From the NCBI GenBank assembly GCA_023389295.1, contig JAEWEO010000201.1, positions 1 through 17,332 on the forward strand: a DNA stretch of 17,332 nt, in the 5' to 3' direction. Below, piece by piece: positions 7,445 through 14,213 of the stretch; positions within the stretch are counted from its first letter, which is position 1, and every line of letters starts with the position of its first letter. The translations under genes were made by a program, and so were the position numbers. The notes under the pieces are model-generated. The model did no database searches. It had not been told where the DNA came from and was given only the letters and a program-made list of their open reading frames with translations. The DNA is from Bacillota bacterium. GTDB lineage: Bacteria; Bacillota; Clostridia; Lachnospirales; Lachnospiraceae.

Positions 7445-7471
7445 CGCTCTCCGCCCTTACAGACGGAGGCG
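7445..7471 (-). other. hairpin in dmkB-dmkA intergenic region
   Basis: ctccg (7449-7453) pairs with cggag (7464-7468), and cgc (7445-7447) pairs with gcg (7469-7471) past a one-base bulge; the loop is 10 bases. In the minus-strand message it ends a few bases ahead of the dmkA ribosome binding site and is followed by TTATAAG. It could be a weak terminator, a processing site or a translational control element. Confidence 0.4.
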
Positions 7472-7537
7472 TCTATATATTCTAATACATGATTCAGAAA
7501 ATGTCTGCGAAGCTGACCTTTTTGAATACTTAATGAG

Positions 7538-8518
7538 TTATGCCAAACGTGATGCTTTGTTTAGTATAGAAATCAACTTATCTCTCTTTTGATCCGTTAC
7601 ATCAAGACCATTGATTAACTTCATTGATTTATCATAATACTTTTGTACCAGCATACGTGTAAATCCTATGCCTCCGGTTTTTGAAACCGCTGCATTTATC
7701 TCATCTCTGGTAATTCCTGTACTTTCTGCTTTCGCCTTAAAGTCCTTCAGCTTTGACATAGCGTGAATTAATGGCAATGTAATAACACCTTGTTCAAAAT
7801 CAGATTGAACCGGTTTGTTCGCTGTTTCAACTGTATTTTCAAAGTCAATACAGTCATCCGTTAGCTGAAAAATCATTCCCACATAATAGCCAAGTCGTTT
7901 GTACTTTTTAACTTCTGCCTCATCATATCCGGCAAATATTGCACCTGCAAGATATGACGCTTCAAAAAGAGCTGCAGTTTTTCCTGAAATAATTTTAAGA
8001 TATTTGTATATTGACAGATTCAAATTATAATTATTGATGTGTTGATTTAATTCACCCAGACATACCTTGCCTACATAATCCGGTAGTACTAAATCAAAGT
8101 ATTCCTTTTTATTTTCAATGGATGCTGCCATACGAAGCGCTACACTTAATAAGTAATCACCACAAATTACTGCTGTACGTTTTCCGTACTTCTTTTGTAA
8201 CGTCACATCGCCTCTTCGAAGATCAGCATTATCAATAATATCGTCATGAACCAAGGTCGCCAGGTGTAGTAATTCAATTGCCGCAGCAATTTTTATAGCA
8301 TTGCCGGAAATATATCCTTCTTTATCTTCAGCAGTTATGATTACTGAATAAGCACGAATAAATTTACCCCTGGAACCCGTCAAATGCTTCGTATATTCAC
8401 GAATGATAAGAGGTGATTTTGATAGGGTCCTGTCTACCTCAGCTTTTACAAGCGCTAGTGCCTCATCAGGCAAAATCACATTTCTTAATTCTTCCGTTTG
8501 TTTCTTATCATTAATCAT
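7538..8518 (-). CDS. dmkB: polyprenyl diphosphate synthase (trans-isoprenyl synthase, DmkB/HepT-like)
   Basis: Builds the long isoprenoid diphosphate used by the neighbouring prenyltransferase, by adding isopentenyl diphosphate units in the cytoplasm. Both metal-binding aspartate motifs are intact: DDIID (92-96, the first DDxxD) and DDCID (221-225, in FQLTDDCIDF). The substrate-binding basic stretch GSRGKFIRA (48-56) and SGKT (178-181) are also present. A small Ala lies five residues before the first motif (LATLVHDD), which fits a long-chain product. The start chosen is ATG at 8516-8518, giving 326 residues and overlapping the last 8 bases of ndh2 (translational coupling). A TTG eight codons upstream (8540-8542), with a purine-rich stretch ahead of it, is possible but less likely. 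It is the second gene of the FLEET block. Confidence 0.92.
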   Translation of the reverse strand: MINDKKQTEELRNVILPDEALALVKAEVDRTLSKSPLIIREYTKHLTGSRGKFIRAYSVIITAEDKEGYISGNAIKIAAAIELLHLATLVHDDIIDNADLRRGDVTLQKKYGKRTAVICGDYLLSVALRMAASIENKKEYFDLVLPDYVGKVCLGELNQHINNYNLNLSIYKYLKIISGKTAALFEASYLAGAIFAGYDEAEVKKYKRLGYYVGMIFQLTDDCIDFENTVETANKPVQSDFEQGVITLPLIHAMSKLKDFKAKAESTGITRDEINAAVSKTGGIGFTRMLVQKYYDKSMKLINGLDVTDQKRDKLISILNKASRLA

Positions 8519-10568
8519 TATAGATATACCACTTTCTAACAAATGGTAGCTTCTTCCAACCTTTCTTTAGTGCAGGCATAGCATAATAATCAAGACCTAA
8601 GGTTCTGCCTGCGCCGATTAATACTGCGATTCCGGCAAAGATCATCCAGAAGGTTCCTAAATACAAACCAGTTGTACAAACAAACATGAACTGCAAAATT
8701 AGGGAAAGTGCTGCTGCCGGAGTTGTAAACAAACCACCGATAAGTGCAAGACCAATTAAAATCTCCGCTACTACTATGAAGATTTGCATAGCTAATTGAA
8801 CACCATCATAAGGTAAGATAAGTTTATCTACAAACCAGTTCATTAATGGAATATCTAATTTAAATGCCAAATCACCAAGAGTTGATTCTGCTAATTGCTT
8901 ACCACTAATAAAGAATACCTTGAATAAACCAAGGAAGTCAAAGTTAACAAGAACCTGACCAACTGCCTCTGCTGCACCACCGGCAGCATCTGCTGCTCCT
9001 GTCGCTGCAGAGGTTGCATCTGCGGAAACGGTGATTGCATTAACGGATTTGGAAACTACGGTAATCGCTTTTGCTACTGTATCTGCAGCTGCGGTTGTTG
9101 CTGAAGAGGTTGCATCTGCGGGAGTTCCATTAATAATGCTGTCATACCAAGCAGCTGCACCGCCAAAGAAACCGGTTAATTTAGGTGAAGTAAACCAGCC
9201 TTCCACAATCTTCATAACGCCTTCGAATAACCATACCGCACCAAGCCATACACGTAGCGGCATTAACAAGAAGCTAGGTGTTCGATTGGAGAAATGTCCT
9301 CCAACAAAACTACGGCAATTTCTAATAGTAAAGAACTCATGCTTCATATAGTTAAATACTTTATTCCAACCTAGTACCTGAATAAAATAAATGATATTGA
9401 TAAAATGCTTTGCAAACATTGCTAGGAAAGAAGGCATACTGAAGAAATGCCCCGGTAAACCTACATGACAAACTGCATAACGTCCACCGATACTAACCAT
9501 AACTCCATGAAACTTAGGTTTATATTCTTCTAATTCACCTTTTCCTGTGATAGAGGATACAATGTTATGAGCGGCTGTATGAGCACTTTGCTCACAGTTT
9601 TCAACCATCTGAGGAACAGGGCGTTCTTCACCTTCCGGCGTAAAGTACATATTATCACCGATAACATATACATTCTCCTTCTTAGTAGAACGAAGATAAG
9701 AATCCACCTGAACACGACCACCACGAGTTATCTCAAGATTATCACTTGTCTTCTGAGTAACATCAGCACTTTGAATACCTGCTGCCCAAACTACAGTTCC
9801 AGCTTTATAGGTATTTACCTTATCGTTTTGTTTAAGTGAGATAAAATCTTCACCAACACCTGATACAAAGGCATTTAAAATAACTTTAACACCCATTTTT
9901 TCAAGACGTCTAGCAACCTTAGCGGAAAGTTTCTCCGTCAAGTTAGGGATAACTCTACTAAGTCCATCAACGTTATATAAGGTAACATCGCTTCTCTTAA
10001 TTGCATATTTCTCACAAAGGAAAGGAACATACTCTGCTAATTCACCGATCATTTCAACACCGGTAAAGCCTGCGCCAACGACCCAGAAAGTCAACATTTT
10101 CTTTCTTTCTTCTTCATTAGTCTCGTACATTGCTTTACGGAAGGTTTCATGGATACGGTCTTTTAAAATAACTGCATCTTCAAAGGACCATAACTTATAC
10201 GTAAATTCCTCAGCTCCAGGTACACCAAAAAATGTTGGCTTGGAACCTGCTGCAAGTACCAGATAATCATAAGGATAGGATTCGTTGTCTCCGACTACTG
10301 TCTTCTGATCAAAGTCAATGGATGTAACTGTATCTAATTTCACATCAACATTTCTACCTGCGAACACCTTACTTAAGTTTATCTTAATACTATCTTCGTC
10401 AACACGGTTAGCTGCAACTTCATGAAGCTCCGTAAGCATAGTATGGAATGGATTCTTATCAATAATTGTAATACTGACATCCTTTTGCTTCTTGAGTTTC
10501 TTTGCTAATTTCTTGGCTGTTAAAATACCGGCATATCCGGCGCCGACAATAACAATTCTTTTTCCCAT
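8511..10568 (-). CDS. ndh2: type II NADH:quinone dehydrogenase fused to DoxX-like membrane domain
   Basis: Predicted to oxidise NADH and pass electrons to demethylmenaquinone for extracellular electron transfer. Residues 1-415 are a flavoprotein NDH-2: FAD-binding GAGYAG (9-14), second dinucleotide site GAGFTG (165-170), AAG at 106-108 and 262-264, and YVIGDN (301-306). Residues about 430-660 form a membrane region resembling DoxX: helices about 433-455, 590-612, 617-637 and 640-656, with a terminal GxGRTLGLDYY. The two parts of this tail are split by an Ala/Thr/Ser-rich low-complexity stretch (about 483-540) containing a 32-residue near-duplication. There are 685 residues, far longer than the usual 400-450 of soluble-type NDH-2. 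The start is ATG at 10566-10568 with AAGGAG close upstream. It is the first gene of the cluster, behind a putative extended -10 promoter (10703-10731). Confidence 0.93.
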   Translation of the reverse strand: MGKRIVIVGAGYAGILTAKKLAKKLKKQKDVSITIIDKNPFHTMLTELHEVAANRVDEDSIKINLSKVFAGRNVDVKLDTVTSIDFDQKTVVGDNESYPYDYLVLAAGSKPTFFGVPGAEEFTYKLWSFEDAVILKDRIHETFRKAMYETNEEERKKMLTFWVVGAGFTGVEMIGELAEYVPFLCEKYAIKRSDVTLYNVDGLSRVIPNLTEKLSAKVARRLEKMGVKVILNAFVSGVGEDFISLKQNDKVNTYKAGTVVWAAGIQSADVTQKTSDNLEITRGGRVQVDSYLRSTKKENVYVIGDNMYFTPEGEERPVPQMVENCEQSAHTAAHNIVSSITGKGELEEYKPKFHGVMVSIGGRYAVCHVGLPGHFFSMPSFLAMFAKHFINIIYFIQVLGWNKVFNYMKHEFFTIRNCRSFVGGHFSNRTPSFLLMPLRVWLGAVWLFEGVMKIVEGWFTSPKLTGFFGGAAAWYDSIINGTPADATSSATTAAADTVAKAITVVSKSVNAITVSADATSAATGAADAAGGAAEAVGQVLVNFDFLGLFKVFFISGKQLAESTLGDLAFKLDIPLMNWFVDKLILPYDGVQLAMQIFIVVAEILIGLALIGGLFTTPAAALSLILQFMFVCTTGLYLGTFWMIFAGIAVLIGAGRTLGLDYYAMPALKKGWKKLPFVRKWYIYND
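9009..9121. repeat. 17-bp direct repeat marking a 32-codon duplication inside ndh2
   Basis: agaggttgcatctgcgg occurs at 9009-9025 and again at 9105-9121, exactly 96 bases (32 codons) apart and in frame. In the protein, ADATS recurs at residues 484 and 516. The sequence between has drifted, so this is an older tandem duplication within the Ala/Thr-rich loop. Confidence 0.8.
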
Positions 10569-10702
10569 GGCTGCTCCTTACTTTCTAAATTCGTATTTTA
10601 CCATTTTCGACATGTTTCATCGATAGCTATTGTTAATTTTGTAACAAATCTATCCGAAATATAGGTACAACCGTCAAAATTTACGATTGCCCGAATACAG
10701 TC

Positions 10703-10731
10703 ATTATAGCATCTAATAATTAGTTTGAAAA
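10703..10731 (-). promoter_or_regulatory. putative extended -10 promoter for ndh2 and the FLEET block
   Basis: The minus strand reads TGCTATAAT (10711-10703), a perfect extended -10. A weak -35-like TTTTCA or TTTCAA lies at 10731-10725 with a 16-17 base spacer. The leader to the ndh2 ATG is about 130 nt. I see no conserved FMN riboswitch sequence in it. Confidence 0.55.
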
Positions 10732-11100
10732 CATTTTTTTAAAAAACGGTATAAAAGCCCACGCTTTTCGTGAATAATTTTCGCTATCTATACATATTCA
10801 CTAGATTTAGTATGGAATCCAATTTCAAACTGTGCATTACAGCCAATTTTTCATCTAACCGTTTTCGAAAATCATTTTGAAAATTGTGATTATATGTGTC
10901 ACTTGCATACAAAATAAAAAACAAGATGTTAGATCATGAATTGCCATACACCATTTTACATAGGAAAATCACTACAAATATGTAAGAACAGATCTGGAAG
11001 CTTCTTTTATACTCATTTTCTCCGTATGATATTTTAACAAAAAGTATAAAATAATCAAGTACCAATATTTGTATTTCTTTATCAATATATGCTACATGAA
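10732..11100. other. AT-rich gene-free stretch upstream of ndh2
   Basis: No credible coding sequence on either strand. It contains a small hairpin, aaaagc (10753-10758) with gctttt (10763-10768), that on the minus strand is followed after a few bases by TTTTTT and might stop read-through toward ndh2. It also contains short AT-rich dyads such as ttttcgaaaa (10863-10872). Nothing else is recognisable. Confidence 0.5.
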
Positions 11101-11122
11101 AAGAGGCTACCGGTTTATAGCC
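11101..11122 (-). terminator. weak terminator after the uvrA relic
   Basis: ggcta (11105-11109) pairs with tagcc (11118-11122) around an 8-base loop. On the minus strand it is followed by TCTTTT. It lies 14 bases after the relic's original stop codon, the position expected for the terminator of the former intact gene. Confidence 0.5.
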
Positions 11123-11135
11123 CCCTTATCTTAGC

Positions 11136-12060
11136 CTATTCTAATATTTCTTTTAAATAACTTCCCGTATAGGATTCCTTCACCTTAGCCACCTGTTCCG
11201 GCGTCCCCTCAGCAACGATATATCCACCTTTGTTTCCACCCTCCGGTCCCAGATCAATAATATCGATTTGCTATTTCCAATATCTCGAAGCATTTTCATG
11301 GTTTCGATTACTCTCCCGGAATCCCTAGGATGCAGACCAATACTTGGTTCATCCATGACATAGAGCATTCCCATTAGTTCACTACTGATCTGAGTAGACA
11401 TAGGACATCCCAACGCCCATACAGGTGTGACAGGCGCTGACCGGTGTATTAAATGAGAAGTGAAAGGACTGCATGTTGCAAAGAAACATATGATGAGTTG
11501 GGCATGCAAATTTACGATAAAAGGAGGGATTAACCTCCCCGAGCACTTCTACTTTAATCATAATGTCCTCTTCGAGATTTAACATTGCGGCTTCTATGGA
11601 CTTCGTTAGTTGTATGTAAGCGTCCTTTTTAAGTGTAAATCGGTCAATAATAATTTCTATCTGATAATCCTTTGTTTCCTCTAACTCTCTTTTCTCTGAT
11701 AGGGAAAAGGGTTCACCATCCACTATGAGCCTCTTAAACCCTTTCTCCCTCAGTTGTTGGAATAGATAATTATAATCTTCTCCATAGATTTTATAGATTG
11801 GAGCTCGCAATTCCACAACAGTACCATCAGGGAGTGTAGAGATATGCTCCGCAATCTGAGCAGCTGACAGCTGCTCCAAAGGATGTCCGCATTCCGGGCA
11901 CCTTCCAATACCTGCCGTTGAGAATAAAAGCCTGAGATAATCATTGATATCGGTAACGGTTCCTACTGTTGATCTTGGATTGCTGTTCCCCTTCTTCTGT
12001 TCTATAGCGGTGACCGGAGATAATCCCTTAATATAGTCAACCTTCGCTCTTTTGGCTTTT
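11136..12060 (-). pseudogene. uvrA: uvrA-family excinuclease subunit relic with several internal deletions
   Basis: Three recognisable pieces of a UvrA-type DNA damage-recognition ATPase survive in order. Piece 1 (about 12044-11405) begins near KVDYIKGLSP and continues through NPRSTVGTVTDINDYLRLLF, CPECGHPLEQLSAAQ, IEIIIDRF and FSFNTPVSACHTCMGVG. It corresponds roughly to residues 95-280 of a protein of about 940. Piece 2 (about 11403-11275, different frame) is STQISSELMG then LYVMDEPSIGLHPRD and LRDIGN, from the first ATPase domain. Piece 3 (about 11270-11136, first frame again) is DIIDLGPEGGNKGG to SYTGSYLKEILE and a TAG stop, the true C terminus of the second ATPase domain. The N terminus with Walker A, the first-domain middle and most of the second ATPase domain are missing, and the joints shift frame. 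It cannot encode a working UvrA. Whether the ancestor was housekeeping uvrA or a UvrA2-like paralogue is unresolved. The 5' edge is approximate. Confidence 0.85.
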
Positions 12061-12091
12061 TCCTTTCCTATTAAAAGGTGTATTCTTTCAT

Positions 12092-13003
12092 TTAAAAAAT
12101 TTGATAAGCAATTTCTTCTACTGCCATCTTACTTTTAGGTGTTAATTTGATGGTTTGCGATACTTTAAAAATCACTCCTTTGTTAGCTAGATACTCTAAT
12201 ATTCCAATCATATAAGCACTCTCAAGATGAAAATATTTTGAAAACATATGAACCGTTTTCATCTGATGATCTTGCAGAAACTCCAGAACCGGTTTCTGAA
12301 TCATCGGTATGTTCTGATCTAAATATTGATTAATCCCATGAATTGCATTTAATAGTTCCACCGTACTATAATGATGGGACATAGCTTCATAATAATATGG
12401 TAATAGCAAGTTTGGATTAAGTGTATGAGCCTTTCTAATTGCTTCTCTTGTGGGAGATTCTCCGTGTATACACACCTCCATACGTGCCATAACATCTGCT
12501 GCCTTCAATAAATAATACTGCGAATAGAGTGGGTCCTTTTTAATCGTTAGCCATTTCAGACATTTTTCATAGTAATAAATTAACTCACAGGCATTTGTAA
12601 ATACCGTCAAGGAAAGATCATCAAATCCTGGCTGTTTATGTTCCTCAAAAAATTCATATAGACTTTGATCCGTGGAATAAATAATCTTGCCCTTTGCAAA
12701 ATAAGAATGAATGGCGGATCCTCCTCTGAATTTTTCCAAACTACGGATAAACGAACTCCTTGTATAGATACTTGCGTTAATTGTAATATTATCTTCCGTA
12801 ATACAATATGCCTCCGAATTTAGAGGCTGGTCTCTGACTACTACCGCCATATCAATATCACTTCGTTCCCAAACCTGATCGTAGGCAAGACTCCCGCAAA
12901 TAATAACAGCAATTATATTCGGGTCCCCCTTCACCTTGTCTACAAAGCTGTCCGCCGCAGCTTCATATCTTTTTGTAAGATCTGAATGCAGTTTCTTCTC
13001 CAT
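12092..13003 (-). CDS. nucleotidyltransferase-domain protein with helical and winged-helix-like C-terminal parts
   Basis: The N-terminal domain belongs to the DNA polymerase beta-like nucleotidyltransferase superfamily: GS at 37-38, then the metal-binding DID at 49-51 (SDIDMAVV). This fold includes small-molecule (for example aminoglycoside) adenylyltransferases and MNT-type toxin-antitoxin enzymes; the substrate cannot be read here. Residues about 125-215 are an all-helical segment with many Tyr (ELIYYYEKCLKWL, YYLLKAADVMARME) that may be HEPN-like. Residues about 255-300 look like a small winged helix (IGILEYLANKGVIFK, IKLTPKSKMAVEEIA). The start is ATG at 13001-13003 behind AGGAAGGAAG; 303 residues. 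It is divergent from the AraC-type gene, with which it may form a regulatory pair, and its stop lies just upstream of the uvrA relic. AT-rich codons match the surroundings. Confidence 0.8.
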   Translation of the reverse strand: MEKKLHSDLTKRYEAAADSFVDKVKGDPNIIAVIICGSLAYDQVWERSDIDMAVVVRDQPLNSEAYCITEDNITINASIYTRSSFIRSLEKFRGGSAIHSYFAKGKIIYSTDQSLYEFFEEHKQPGFDDLSLTVFTNACELIYYYEKCLKWLTIKKDPLYSQYYLLKAADVMARMEVCIHGESPTREAIRKAHTLNPNLLLPYYYEAMSHHYSTVELLNAIHGINQYLDQNIPMIQKPVLEFLQDHQMKTVHMFSKYFHLESAYMIGILEYLANKGVIFKVSQTIKLTPKSKMAVEEIAYQIF

Positions 13004-13053
13004 AAATATCTTCCTTTCCTAAGTTTTATACTCACCCTTAAACAGTACATATG

Positions 13054-13080
13054 TTCCAATCATGGAATGGTAATATTATA
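13054..13080 (-). promoter_or_regulatory. putative -10 and dyad upstream of the nucleotidyltransferase gene
   Basis: The minus strand carries TATAAT at 13080-13075 with no convincing -35. A perfect 5-bp dyad, ttcca-atca-tggaa (13054-13067), covers the expected transcription start and could be an operator, perhaps for the divergent AraC protein. Confidence 0.35.
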
Positions 13081-13192
13081 CATTAATACAAAGGAAATAC
13101 AGGATAAAAATTGCTCATCTGCTGTAGAAATCAGATAAATATTGCGGTCTTTTCAAGGTGGAATATCTCTTCTTTTCTTGTTATCACTACTA

Positions 13193-13201
13193 TGTTATAA
13201 T
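13193..13201 (+). promoter_or_regulatory. extended -10 promoter for the AraC-type gene
   Basis: TGTTATAAT gives a perfect extended -10 (TATAAT at 13196-13201). The -35 region is only T-rich. The expected start is about 30 bases before the ATG at 13239, whose ribosome binding site is the GGTGGTGA just upstream. Confidence 0.55.
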
Positions 13202-13238
13202 GGGTTAGGATCATTTTCCAAATACGGGTGGTGATGAA

Positions 13239-14129
13239 ATGGACAATCATTTATTAGAGATTATTAAAAAGACAACAGACTATATTGAGAGTAACCTACT
13301 AAGAGAATTAAACTTAGATAATATATCTGAAAATGTTAACATTTCTAAATTCTATCTGTTACGGATTTGGAAAGGTGCAACCTCGACAGGTATCATGGAA
13401 TATGTAAGGCGCAGGAGAATCGCAGTCTCTATCGGTGATTTGCTTCATTCAACCCACAGCATTGAATTTATTTCCAATAAATATTGCTTTGGCTGGGAGC
13501 GAACCTATAACCGGGTTTTTAAAGAGGAGTTCAACTTAACTCCTGCAAAATGGAGGCGTAACCCTACACCCCTTAACATATTGGATCGCTTCAATGCCGA
13601 CTTTATGAACTGTGCAGGTGAAGGTCTTGTATTCTTTCGCAGCATACGTTTACTACCGGACTTCTCAATTGCCGGTATTGAGCATGTGGTTAATATAGAA
13701 GAAAACAGGAAGACTCAGATTGCCAACCGGCATGCCCTTGATTTCTTCTATCAACATCGGCATAAAATCATCAACCCTATTGATAAAAATATCTACATCG
13801 GATATACTCTGTTTCCTAGCAAGGTCTGTGAGTTTATTTATTACCAACCATCGATTCAGATAAACCAAAACAGCATTGTGTCCCCAGATATGAAGGTGAG
13901 AAAGATTATATCTCATAAATACGGTGTTTTTACCTATATGGGCCCCCATCGTCCGGAGGATATCTCCTCAATAACCTTAGAAGCAGTATGGAATTATGTT
14001 CACCAAGTTTGGAGTCCTACCATACAGTTTGACTTAAAAGAGAATTTTTACTTTGAATACATCAACTATGCAAAATGTAATAAGCACTATTGTGAGTGTG
14101 ACTTATACTATCCGATTTCGCCCGTATAA
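13239..14129 (+). CDS. AraC family transcriptional regulator with GyrI-like effector-binding domain
   Basis: A 296-residue regulator. Residues about 8-107 form the double helix-turn-helix AraC DNA-binding domain placed at the N terminus: first helix-turn-helix about 26-46, second about 72-96, ending in the family hallmark FNLTPAKWRR (98-107). Residues about 120-290 resemble the GyrI-like/effector-binding domain of Rob- and BltR-type proteins, ending in the typical CECDLYYPI. Such proteins bind hydrophobic or cationic compounds and switch on efflux or detoxification genes. It is the only plus-strand gene here, divergent from the nucleotidyltransferase gene and convergent with the ABC exporter pair, so the likely targets are these neighbours (inference). 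It ends shortly before a strong bidirectional terminator. The ligand is unknown. Confidence 0.9.
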   Translation: MDNHLLEIIKKTTDYIESNLLRELNLDNISENVNISKFYLLRIWKGATSTGIMEYVRRRRIAVSIGDLLHSTHSIEFISNKYCFGWERTYNRVFKEEFNLTPAKWRRNPTPLNILDRFNADFMNCAGEGLVFFRSIRLLPDFSIAGIEHVVNIEENRKTQIANRHALDFFYQHRHKIINPIDKNIYIGYTLFPSKVCEFIYYQPSIQINQNSIVSPDMKVRKIISHKYGVFTYMGPHRPEDISSITLEAVWNYVHQVWSPTIQFDLKENFYFEYINYAKCNKHYCECDLYYPISPV

Positions 14130-14170
14130 GCCGGTCGAAAATTATAATACATATGCGAGAACAGATAACT

Positions 14171-14213
14171 AAAAACCGCAAGAAACACGCTACGCGAGTT
14201 TCTTGCGGTTTTT
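14171..14213. terminator. strong bidirectional rho-independent terminator
   Basis: An 11-bp perfect stem, ccgcaagaaac (14176-14186) with gtttcttgcgg (14198-14208), is followed by an A-A mismatch, a 3-bp cgc/gcg stem and a tac loop. It is flanked by aaaaa and ttttt, so it works in both directions for the convergent AraC and ABC genes. The ABC stop codon (14213-14215) overlaps the T-run. Confidence 0.92.

Noticed and set aside
9031..9351. 106-residue plus-strand open frame
   Set aside because: It is a shadow of the Ala-rich, low-stop region of ndh2 on the opposite strand.
10569..10702. FMN riboswitch in the ndh2 leader
   Set aside because: The conserved FMN-element core sequences are not visible in the leader on the minus strand.
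11382..11879. Independent 165-residue protein
   Set aside because: Its sequence continues upstream in frame as UvrA with no start signal at 11879; it is piece 1 of the uvrA relic.
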